Below are positions 1-5,976 of a stretch of DNA of 7,863 nt, one piece after another. Position numbers and translations under genes: made by a program. The notes under the pieces are model-generated. The model was not told the origin of the DNA and made no database searches. It saw only the letters and a program-made list of their open reading frames with translations. Origin of the DNA: Pseudomonadota bacterium (lineage in GTDB: Bacteria > Pseudomonadota > Gammaproteobacteria > Pseudomonadales > Azotimanducaceae); the NCBI GenBank assembly GCA_027622495.1, contig JAQBYL010000187.1, positions 1-7,863 on the forward strand. Reading direction: 5' to 3'. How positions within the stretch are numbered: position 1 is the first letter of the stretch; each line of letters starts with the position of its first letter.

Positions 1-21
1 CGCTTGCCGGGGGTTTTTTTT
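1..21 (+). terminator. Possible 3' arm of an intrinsic terminator cut by the window edge
   Basis: A GC-rich stretch ending in CCGGGGG at the left edge runs into eight T residues at positions 14 to 21. On the plus strand this looks like the descending arm and U-tract of an intrinsic terminator serving a convergent plus-strand gene outside the window. The matching 5' arm would lie before base 1 and cannot be seen. On the minus strand, just past the transporter stop codon, the same bases read as an A-run followed by CCCCCGG, which could be the start of a bidirectional terminator. Only half of the structure is visible. Confidence 0.25.
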
Positions 22-28
22 GGCTCAA

Positions 29-1483
29 CTACCTGGTTGGAGGGTCTTGGTCTTTGTTCTCTTCTTCTTCCTGATCCAGCACTTTGTCATTCTTCGCGGG
101 CGGCGTGGAAGGCAGCACACGGCCAACAATGTCATAGATCAAACCCGAGATCGGATGCATCCGCGTCACCCGAAAGATCAATCCGCCCATCGACATCTGC
201 CGCACCCGACGAACTTCCTGAATGGTTGGCAGGAACACCGCCGCAACCAGAATACGGGCGAAGCAAGAAACCAGAAACAAACCAAGTAACGGCGTGGCCA
301 CGCTAACCTCAAAATCAAACGCACTTATGCTGGTGGGCACATACTGAACCAGAAAGGCACCCAGGCTGGCACCCAGAAACACTCCCACAGCAGCCAGTAT
401 GCTGTGGGTAGCAAATAACCCGACGCGGTGCTCGGCTGGCGTGAGGTCGTAAACGAACGCCGTAGTGCTCAACGTAAATCCCGCCCAGCACAGACCACTG
501 ATCGCCTGCACCGTGAGCAACCAGAAGTAGTTGGTCGAGAACAGCCACATGGACGGTATGAGCGTGATGATCGTTCCGGTGGTAATCAGGATCAGACGGT
601 TGCCGAACAGATCCGACAGCCTGCCCCATCGGTTGAGCGTTAAAAACTGAATCACCACCGAAGCCACGGTTAACGTCATGAACTCGAAATAGCTGAGCCC
701 CAGGTCCCGCAGCATGTACAGAGTGAAGTACGGTCCGGAGATCGCCACCGCAAACTGCATGGCCGCAAAGAACACCGAAAACTTGATCAGGTCGGAATGG
801 CGGATTCTGCGCCACAGATTGATGATGCTTGCCGGCTCAAACCGCACCACCCGTGCCGGGGGCTCATGCATTGCCTGCAGATGATAGGCAGACATGCAGC
901 GGGCAATCGCCGAGATCAGAAAAACACTCACGAAACCCCAGTAGGTGTAGTCGACCAGATCGAAGGTGTTGAGTGTGACGCCGGCCAGGGCCAGCGCGCC
1001 CAGCGAAGCCAGACTCGAGTAGCGCGTTCGGGTGGCAAAAAAGCGGCCGCGACGCGCCTCCGGTAACAGGTCACCGATCAGGCTGGTCCATTGCGGTGCA
1101 CCCAGATTCGGCCCGCAGAAATACAGAATCACAATGCTGATCAGCAGCAGACCTGTGTCGTCGGGCGCATATAAAGGAAGCGCAGCGAGTGGCAGCAGAC
1201 AGAACGCCTGGATCCAGGCACCAATGACAATGATGCGTTTACGGTGCCCGAAGCGTCTGCCAAGCCAGGCTGAAACCGCCTGCATGGAAGAGGCTAGCAA
1301 CGGCGGCAACGAGGCGAGCAGACCGATGGTTGAGGTGCTCGCATGCAGAAAAATCGCGAAGGCCAGAAAATAACTTTCTGCGCCTCCGGTCATGAACGAA
1401 AAATACACTCCGTCTTTGATCGAGTGACGCAGTGAATTTTCGACCACCGGGTCGTTGGAAAATGCCTGATTACGACCGTTCAC
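29..1483 (-). CDS. Major facilitator superfamily (MFS) transporter
   Basis: An integral inner-membrane protein of 484 residues predicted to move a small solute by a proton- or solute-coupled mechanism; the substrate cannot be read from the sequence. Hydrophobic segments recur along the whole length, consistent with about 12 helices. The loop after helix 2 carries a degenerate MFS motif A (WLGRRFGHRKR, residues 73-83), repeated in the second half as WGRLSDLFGNR (286-296), the expected pseudo-symmetry. The C-terminus is a hydrophilic, strongly acidic tail (about 464-484, with QEEEEN). The start is GTG at 1483-1481, with AGG seven bases upstream (1491-1493); the next Met (31) would cut into the first helix. 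It lies 37 bases downstream of the P450 stop, so the two are probably co-transcribed, which hints at export or uptake of a P450 substrate or product. That link is inference. Confidence 0.9.
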   Translation of the reverse strand: MNGRNQAFSNDPVVENSLRHSIKDGVYFSFMTGGAESYFLAFAIFLHASTSTIGLLASLPPLLASSMQAVSAWLGRRFGHRKRIIVIGAWIQAFCLLPLAALPLYAPDDTGLLLISIVILYFCGPNLGAPQWTSLIGDLLPEARRGRFFATRTRYSSLASLGALALAGVTLNTFDLVDYTYWGFVSVFLISAIARCMSAYHLQAMHEPPARVVRFEPASIINLWRRIRHSDLIKFSVFFAAMQFAVAISGPYFTLYMLRDLGLSYFEFMTLTVASVVIQFLTLNRWGRLSDLFGNRLILITTGTIITLIPSMWLFSTNYFWLLTVQAISGLCWAGFTLSTTAFVYDLTPAEHRVGLFATHSILAAVGVFLGASLGAFLVQYVPTSISAFDFEVSVATPLLGLFLVSCFARILVAAVFLPTIQEVRRVRQMSMGGLIFRVTRMHPISGLIYDIVGRVLPSTPPAKNDKVLDQEEEENKDQDPPTR

Positions 1484-1521
1484 TTAGCGACCTGGATGAT
1501 CGGTGGAACTTGTCTGCCGGC

Positions 1522-2871
1522 TTAATCCCTCAGCGTCACTGGCAGTTCGCGTATGCCGTGAATAAAGCTCGAGGCCAGGCCCACCGGATCACCCGTGACT
1601 TCGACTTTGGGAAATCGTTTGAGGACTTCTTCCCAGATGATCTGCAGCTGCATTTCGGCCAGACGGTTCCCCACGCAGCGGTGAATGCCAAAACCAAAAG
1701 CCGTGTGCTGGCGCGAGTTGTCGCGGTCGATGATGAACTCGTTGGCGCGGTCAATGGCGTCTTCATCGCGGTTGCCTGAGATGTACCACATGCAGACACG
1801 GTCGTTCTTTCTGATGAGCTTGCCACCCAGTTCAGTATCTTGTGTGGCCGTTCGCGCCATGTGTGCAACCGGTGACTGCCAGCGGATAATTTCCGGAACC
1901 ATCTTCGGTATCAGGCCCGGGTTCTGAAGCAGTTTCTGGTACTGGCTCGGATACTGATTCAATGCGAGCACGCCACCGGAGATCGAGTTGCGGGTTGTGT
2001 CGTTCCCGCCAACGATCAGCAGCATCACATTGCCCAGCAATTCCTGCGGACTCATGTTGTTGGTAGACTCGTCATGCGCAAGCATCGAGATCAGATCGAA
2101 CTTCGGCGGTTCTTTTTTACGCTGTTCGTAGAAACCCTGAAAATAAGCCAGGCATTCAAACAGTTTCTGAAAGCCTTCGTCCGGCGTTTCAAAATGCTCC
2201 GGATCGCCCAGGTTCTGAATCGTGTCTGACCAGTCGATCAGTTTGAGCCGGTCCTCCTGTGGCACGTCGAAGAGTGTTGCAAGCATTTGACCGGTTAGCT
2301 CGACCGACACATGTTTGACCCAGTTGAACTCTTCGTTGCGTGGCAGGCCGTCGAGAATCATGCCCGCCCTTTCTCGGATCAGTGGCCCCAGATCCGAAAG
2401 GTTGCGCGGACTGAACATCGGCGCCACCACCATCCGCTGTGCATCATGTTTTGGCGGATCCTCCTGGATGAACATGGGCAGAGAGTACTGATCTTCGCGG
2501 TCGGGAACACCGCCAAGCGCAATACCACCCTTCTGCTGCTGCGACGAGAACAGGCCATGATGCGCATCTACATACTTGATGTCTTTGTATTTGGTCACTG
2601 ACCAGTAGGGGCCGAACATGCTTTCTTCGTGGTAGTGCACCGGATCTTCTTCGCGCAGCCGCTGCAGGTGTTTCCAGTGCGTACCGTGCAGAAACAGGCT
2701 GGGGTGCGAAGGGTCAACACGGTCGAGTGAGATGGCGTACGGATCGTATTGAGGATCGATTGCAAAGGCTTCTGCGACTTCGCGATTCGACACGGTCATA
2801 TCGCCTGCGCGTGAGCGTTGCACAATGGATTTACGTACTTCGTCGCTGCTGCCAGTGTATTGCTGGGTCAT
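1522..2871 (-). CDS. Cytochrome P450, CYP153 family (alkane/fatty acid terminal hydroxylase)
   Basis: A soluble haem monooxygenase of 449 residues. CYP153 enzymes insert oxygen at the terminal carbon of medium-chain alkanes, and some act on fatty acids, using electrons from a ferredoxin and ferredoxin reductase. The family signature is clear: REEDPVHYHEESMFGPYWSV (73-92), DPPKHDAQR (138-146), the I-helix oxygen-activation motif GGNDTTRNS (288-296), the ExxR pair Glu327/Arg330 followed by WQ, and the haem loop FGFGIHRCVG (392-401) with Cys399 as axial ligand. The long segment GNRLAEMQL after the Cys is also typical of CYP153. Length is full for the family. The ATG at 2871-2869 is preceded by a good ribosome binding site, GAGGTGA, on the minus strand (2876-2882). 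It is the first gene of an operon with the MFS transporter. No redox partner gene is in the window, so it must borrow unlinked partners. Substrate range cannot be read from the sequence. Confidence 0.93.
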   Translation of the reverse strand: MTQQYTGSSDEVRKSIVQRSRAGDMTVSNREVAEAFAIDPQYDPYAISLDRVDPSHPSLFLHGTHWKHLQRLREEDPVHYHEESMFGPYWSVTKYKDIKYVDAHHGLFSSQQQKGGIALGGVPDREDQYSLPMFIQEDPPKHDAQRMVVAPMFSPRNLSDLGPLIRERAGMILDGLPRNEEFNWVKHVSVELTGQMLATLFDVPQEDRLKLIDWSDTIQNLGDPEHFETPDEGFQKLFECLAYFQGFYEQRKKEPPKFDLISMLAHDESTNNMSPQELLGNVMLLIVGGNDTTRNSISGGVLALNQYPSQYQKLLQNPGLIPKMVPEIIRWQSPVAHMARTATQDTELGGKLIRKNDRVCMWYISGNRDEDAIDRANEFIIDRDNSRQHTAFGFGIHRCVGNRLAEMQLQIIWEEVLKRFPKVEVTGDPVGLASSFIHGIRELPVTLRD

Positions 2872-2896
2872 AAACTCACCTCTTGGAACTGCAAGC

Positions 2897-2928
2897 GCCC
2901 ATGGTAGCGCTCAATCGCTGCGATGGGC
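2897..2928. promoter_or_regulatory. 32-bp interrupted dyad in the divergent P450/cupin intergenic region
   Basis: The two half-sites are GCCCATGGTAGCG (2897-2909) and CGCTGCGATGGGC (2916-2928), separated by a 6-base centre. Pairing about one axis (2912/2913) gives six outer pairs (GCCCAT/ATGGGC), one mismatch, one pair, one mismatch, then four inner pairs (AGCG/CGCT): 11 of 13 positions are symmetric. It ends 26 bases upstream of the P450 start codon. It could be an operator for a dimeric regulator acting on one or both divergent genes, or a hairpin in the P450 5' leader. The sequence does not say which regulator would bind. Confidence 0.4.
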
Positions 2929-2951
2929 TAGTGTCCTGTCCCGCCAATTCG

Positions 2952-2980
2952 TTGAAAGTGCGCTACGCTGTGCATCTACG
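2952..2980 (+). promoter_or_regulatory. Weak candidate sigma70 promoter for the cupin gene
   Basis: TTGAAA (2952-2957, five of six matches to the -35 consensus) is followed after 17 bases by TCTACG (2975-2980, three of six matches to the -10 consensus). Spacing is ideal but the -10 element is poor. It would start transcription near 2987, inside the tandem duplication. The call rests only on consensus matching. Confidence 0.25.
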
Positions 2981-3006
2981 GCAATCAGGATTACGGCAAT
3001 CAGGAT
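2977..3006 (+). repeat. Perfect 15-bp tandem duplication
   Basis: TACGGCAATCAGGAT occurs twice head-to-tail with no mismatch, at 2977-2991 and 2992-3006. The second copy supplies AGGA (3002-3005), the probable Shine-Dalgarno core of the cupin gene six bases before its ATG; the first copy carries an identical AGGA 15 bases further upstream. The perfect identity suggests a recent slippage event or a selected repeat of a regulatory element. Confidence 0.85.
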
Positions 3007-3011
3007 AGTGG

Positions 3012-3578
3012 ATGAGCATCACGGCATCAGCCCAACTCGATCTCTTTCGCATTGCGCTGCTCGACTACCTGAACGATGACCGGGAAGCCTGGCGTGAAGC
3101 GGTTGCAGCCTTACAGATCGCAAGCTTCGAAGCACGACCGGCGAGCAGATACATGCCACCACACTGGCCGGAGGTTCCGTTGAGTCTGGGCCCTGCTCTG
3201 AGTGCTGCCAGGAGCCTCCTGCATTGGCAGCGCAATCCCAACTATGCGCAGGCGGCTTTTGTTCACAATTACTGTTACTGCGAACTCATGGGTCCAGAGG
3301 GTCATGCCCGCAACCCCCATTTTGCTCTGGGCTTGCTCTATCTTAACGAACACACGCACTACCCGGCCCACGCCCATCCCGCCGAAGAGATCTATCATGT
3401 GCTGACTGCAAACTCGCAGTGGCGCAGTGGTTCAAAGGCCTGGCAAGTGCACACTGCGGGCGACCGGATATTCCATCCGGCCCGTGTTCCACACGAAATG
3501 AAGACCCACGACCAACCCCTGCTGGCTCTGTATCTGTGGCGCGGAGACATCCTGACCAAAGCTGAACCGCTGGTGTAA
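3012..3578 (+). CDS. Cupin protein of the DMSP lyase superfamily (DddQ/DddL-like)
   Basis: A 188-residue protein made of an N-terminal helical part (about 1-100) and a C-terminal single cupin barrel (about 100-188). The barrel carries HAHPAEEIY (residues 120-128) and a distal VPH (His161) in GDRIFHPARVPHEMKT, ending with LLALYLWRGD. The pattern HxHxxxExY plus His about 35 residues later is the metal centre of the cupin DMSP lyases DddQ, DddL, DddW and DddK: His120, His122, Glu126 and His161 as ligands, Tyr128 as the conserved active-site tyrosine. Length matches DddQ (about 190-200). Those enzymes cleave dimethylsulfoniopropionate to DMS and acrylate. Family membership is well supported, but the superfamily also holds proteins with no lyase activity, so the substrate is inferred. 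AGGA (3002-3005) precedes the ATG. No acrylate-handling gene (acuI, acuK or prpE type) is adjacent. The PEP mutase-family gene begins 53 bases after its stop. Confidence 0.65.
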   Translation: MSITASAQLDLFRIALLDYLNDDREAWREAVAALQIASFEARPASRYMPPHWPEVPLSLGPALSAARSLLHWQRNPNYAQAAFVHNYCYCELMGPEGHARNPHFALGLLYLNEHTHYPAHAHPAEEIYHVLTANSQWRSGSKAWQVHTAGDRIFHPARVPHEMKTHDQPLLALYLWRGDILTKAEPLV

Positions 3579-3631
3579 TCGACGCGCCGTCTTCGTACCA
3601 TACCGTCAAGACCACTCTTTTGAGGACACCC

Positions 3632-4444
3632 ATGACCGTACAACAGCAGAAATGTCAGGCGTTCGCAGACCTGCACCAGCAGCCGGGCGCATTCCTGATC
3701 CCCAACCCGTGGGACGTTGGATCAGCCACCCTGTTGCAGGCGCTGGGCTTCAAGGCCCTGGCCACCACCAGTGCCGGTCTTGCCTACACCCTGGGCAGAT
3801 CGGATGGCGAAGTCACCCTGGCAGAAAAGCTCACGCACTGTGCAGCGCTTGCGGCAGGCACTCACATACCGGTGAATGCCGACTTTGAAAATGGTTTCGC
3901 CGATCAGCCCGAAGCCGTAGCGGAGAACGTTCGCCGCGTGATCGAAACCGGGGTAGCGGGATGTTCCATAGAAGACTTCAGCCGCGACACTCACACCCTG
4001 TACGACGCCACGCACGCCGTTGAACGGATACAGGCGGCAGTGGAGGCAGTTAGGGGCTGCGGCATGCCCTTTCAACTGACTGCCAGGGCCGAAAACCTGC
4101 TGCGTGGCGTCAATGATCTGGATGACACCATTTCGCGCCTCAAGTCGTTCGAAGCAGCGGGTGCTGATGTTGTTTACGCACCGGGCATCAAATCCCTGGA
4201 TCAGTTGCGTGGGGTCACTGCCGAGTTAAAAACTCCCTTCAACGTGCTGGCGCCGTTTTTTCGCGGCGTTAGCGTCGATCAATTGGCCGCCGCGGGTGCC
4301 AAGCGGATCAGCGTCGGAGGTGCATTGAACTGGGCTGCTGTAAACCCGGTTTTGATAGCTGGTGAAGAGATGCTCAATCAGGGAACCTTCGGCTGGTTAG
4401 ACAGCATGGCACCCAGGTCGCGACTGGCAGAACTGCTGGGCTAG
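3632..4444 (+). CDS. Isocitrate lyase/PEP mutase family protein
   Basis: A soluble (beta/alpha)8-barrel enzyme of 270 residues; family members break or form C-C or C-P bonds in 2-oxo acids (methylisocitrate lyase, oxaloacetate hydrolase or decarboxylase, PEP mutase, phosphonopyruvate hydrolase). Visible motifs are IPNPWDVGSA (23-32), TTSAG (45-49), the Mg-binding DFENGF (84-89, with Asp84 and Glu86), SIED (112-115, Glu114), TARAE (150-154, Arg152) and SVGGALNW (227-234). The KKCGH loop with the catalytic Cys of true isocitrate and methylisocitrate lyases is absent, so it is unlikely to be AceA or PrpB. The ATG at 3632 is chosen because GAGGA (3622-3626) lies five bases before it; an upstream in-frame TTG at 3620 overlaps that site. 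Probably co-transcribed with the cupin. The exact substrate cannot be assigned. Confidence 0.85.
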   Translation: MTVQQQKCQAFADLHQQPGAFLIPNPWDVGSATLLQALGFKALATTSAGLAYTLGRSDGEVTLAEKLTHCAALAAGTHIPVNADFENGFADQPEAVAENVRRVIETGVAGCSIEDFSRDTHTLYDATHAVERIQAAVEAVRGCGMPFQLTARAENLLRGVNDLDDTISRLKSFEAAGADVVYAPGIKSLDQLRGVTAELKTPFNVLAPFFRGVSVDQLAAAGAKRISVGGALNWAAVNPVLIAGEEMLNQGTFGWLDSMAPRSRLAELLG

Positions 4445-4482
4445 ATGGCCGGTCGGATGAGTTGAAAGCACATCCGGGAATT

Positions 4483-4494
4483 GTTTTGCAAAAC
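4483..4494. promoter_or_regulatory. 12-bp perfect palindrome upstream of the kamA promoter
   Basis: GTTTTGCAAAAC is a perfect 12-bp palindrome. Its centre lies about 20 bases before the candidate -35 box, roughly at -54 from the predicted transcription start, a position where activators and some repressors bind. A site for a dimeric regulator is plausible; no specific family can be named. Confidence 0.3.
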
Positions 4495-4507
4495 CATCAT
4501 TTATCGC

Positions 4508-4536
4508 TTGCATTGTGCAGGCGGTAACCCTATAAA
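4508..4536 (+). promoter_or_regulatory. Candidate sigma70 promoter for the kamA/ATP-grasp cassette
   Basis: TTGCAT (4508-4513) and TATAAA (4531-4536) are separated by exactly 17 bases. The -10 element matches five of six consensus bases; the -35 keeps the key TTG. It sits in the only intergenic gap before the cassette, and transcription would begin near 4543. The odd feature is that the predicted transcript would start only a few bases before a terminator-like hairpin. Confidence 0.5.
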
Positions 4537-4546
4537 TTCGCGGTCG

Positions 4547-4576
4547 CGGCGGCACCCACAGGGTTCCGCCGTTTTT
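4547..4576 (+). terminator. Intrinsic terminator-type hairpin with U-tract
   Basis: CGGCGG (4547-4552) pairs with CCGCCG (4566-4571), and the inner ACCC (4554-4557) pairs with GGGT (4561-4564) around an ACA loop; one C/T mismatch separates the two stems. Five T residues follow directly (4572-4576). This is a strong Rho-independent terminator oriented for plus-strand transcription, and would end the cupin/PEP mutase-family operon about 100 bases after its last stop codon. Because the kamA promoter candidate lies just upstream, the hairpin may also act as a 5' leader attenuator for the cassette. Confidence 0.75.
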
Positions 4577-4577
4577 C

Positions 4578-4590
4578 GTAGGTCACCTAC
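4578..4590. promoter_or_regulatory. 13-bp dyad in the kamA leader
   Basis: GTAGGTCACCTAC is a perfect dyad of six base pairs around one central base. It lies immediately after the hairpin U-tract and 23 bases before the kamA ATG. It could be an operator just downstream of the transcription start, or as RNA a small 5-bp stem with a 3-base loop near the ribosome binding region. Function is not shown by the sequence. Confidence 0.3.
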
Positions 4591-4613
4591 GCCATAGAGA
4601 GTACCGCGCTACA

Positions 4614-5975
4614 ATGAAAGAGAGTTTTGTGATCCCGGAAGAGGAACCTCCGACCAGGTCAATCGCACTATCCGCACTTTCTCCTTCTACCCACACTCGA
4701 AACAGCCGCCGTAAATCATCCCCAGTCCCACAACCTCTTGACGACCACGCCGCAGACATTCTGCGCCTGATCCCGACTGTTGAAGCCCAGACGATCAAAC
4801 CGGCCAACCGCCCGGCTCGAATCGTTCATCTGCGGCCGCGCAGAACCGAAAATCCACGGTCGCGGGAATTCCGTCGCCAGTTCTTTCGCACAACTACCGA
4901 CAAGGAATGGTCCGACTGGCGCTGGCAGTCACGCCACCGTTTTAAAAATCTGGCAGACATCGAACGCGTGCTGAACCTGTCGGATGCTGAGCGCGGTGCT
5001 CTCGGTCAGGGTGGCATGGTGCTCCCGGTTGGCATTACGCCGTATTACATGAGTCTTCTGGACGCAAACGATGCAACCCATGCGCTGCGTCGCACCGTCA
5101 TACCCTCGATCAATGAATTTCTTCGCTCACCGGGCGAAGCCGATGATCCGCTCGGTGAGGATGGCCACAGTCCTGTGCCGGGTCTGGTGCATCGTTACCC
5201 TGACCGGGTACTGATGCTGCCGATCGATTTCTGTTCAACCTACTGCCGTTACTGCACCCGCTAGCGCGTGGTGGGGCACGGCGAACTCTCGCCACAGCGT
5301 TCGCGCCTGGAAGCCATGTTCAACTATCTGCGGTCTGCGACCCAGGTTCGCGACGTACTCATATCTGGTGGCGATCCCCTGGCGCTAGGCGAAGACAACC
5401 TCGACTACATCCTTTCCAATCTGCGTGCCATCCCGCACATCGAGTTCGTCCGGATCGGTACCAAGATGCCGGCTGTGTTGCCACAACGGATCACCCGCGA
5501 ACTGGTCCGTGTGCTCAAGCGTTACCATCCTTTGTGGATGAGTCTGCACTTCCTGCATCCCGAAGAATGTACCCCGGAATCTGCGCAGGCCTGCAATCGG
5601 CTGGCCGACGCCGGTATCCCGCTCGGTTCACAGACAGTTCTGCTGAAAGGCGTGAACGACGAAGTCGACGTGATGAAAACCCTCATGCATCAGCTTCTGA
5701 TGATGCGGGTCAAACCCTACTACCTCTACCAGTGCGACCCGATCAGCGGTTCCGCACACTTTCGTACCACCGTTGCAAAGGGTCTTGAGATCATCGAAGG
5801 TTTACGCGGCCACACAACGGGTTATGCCGTACCGACCTACGTGATCGATGCACCTGGCGGCGGCGGCAAGATACCGCTCCAGCCTGGCTACAGCGTCGGC
5901 CGCGACGGTGATGACCTTTTGCTGCGAAACTTTGAAGGCAAAACGTTCCGCTATCCCGATCCCGAGGTTGTCTAA
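4614..5975 (+). pseudogene. kamA: Lysine 2,3-aminomutase (KamA family radical SAM) interrupted by an in-frame amber codon
   Basis: Lysine 2,3-aminomutase uses a 4Fe-4S cluster, SAM and PLP to convert L-lysine to L-beta-lysine in the cytoplasm. The frame spans 453 codons; codon 217 is TAG (5262-5264). Before it lie DWRWQ (101-105), ITPYYMSL (141-148), SPVPGLVHRYPDRVL (186-200) and the cluster motif Cys207/Cys211/Cys214. After it lie SGGDPL (251-256), Asp375 (YQCD), Asp412 (IDAPGGGGK) and the PLP lysine Lys419. All these sit a constant 82 residues beyond their counterparts in the Clostridium enzyme (C125/129/132, D293, D330, K337), so the core aligns without gaps across the TAG. The two Asp residues that bind the lysine side-chain amine are kept, favouring lysine over glutamate. 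An N-terminal extension of about 85 residues is present. The C-terminal zinc-binding tail is absent, and the Cys268 position is Glu. The start is ATG 4614 with only a weak AGAGAG twelve bases upstream. It is the first gene of the ATP-grasp cassette. Confidence 0.92.
5262..5264 (+). other. In-frame TAG inside kamA
   Basis: The amber codon falls directly after CRYCTR, at the position equivalent to Arg135 of the clostridial enzyme; as I recall related KamA proteins, serine is common there, and TCG to TAG is a single base change. The frame continues intact for 236 further codons with full family conservation. A small hairpin, GGCGA/TCGCC with an ACTC loop (5280-5293), begins 16 bases downstream. 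Neither fragment could work alone: the first has the iron-sulfur cluster motif but no PLP lysine, the second the reverse. Nonsense mutation, sequencing error and amber readthrough are all possible. Confidence 0.9.
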
Positions 5976-5976
5976 A

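Noticed and set aside
315..815. Minus-strand open frame of 166 codons
   Set aside because: It lies in another frame of the MFS transporter gene, which has continuous membrane-protein features across the same bases.
3620..3631. TTG start adding four residues to the PEP mutase-family protein
   Set aside because: The TTG overlaps the GAGGA ribosome binding site that serves the ATG at 3632.
3632..4444. Methylisocitrate lyase (prpB) or isocitrate lyase (aceA)
   Set aside because: The KKCGH catalytic Cys loop is missing and no methylcitrate or glyoxylate cycle genes are nearby.
4614..5975. EpmB (EF-P lysine aminomutase) as identity of the radical SAM gene
   Set aside because: The cluster region CSTYCRYCTR, the DWRWQ segment and the total length fit KamA; EpmB is shorter and no epmA or efp gene is adjacent.
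5268..5975. Independent gene starting at GTG 5268 after the amber codon
   Set aside because: There is no ribosome binding site before it, the product begins in the middle of the KamA barrel and lacks the iron-sulfur Cys residues, so it is the second part of one broken or read-through frame.
5848..5976. Upstream in-frame start extending the first ATP-grasp protein to 375 residues
   Set aside because: The extra residues overlap the conserved C-terminal part of kamA and resemble no ATP-grasp N-terminus; ATG 5977 has a GAGG site and gives the expected MRIGLTYD beginning.
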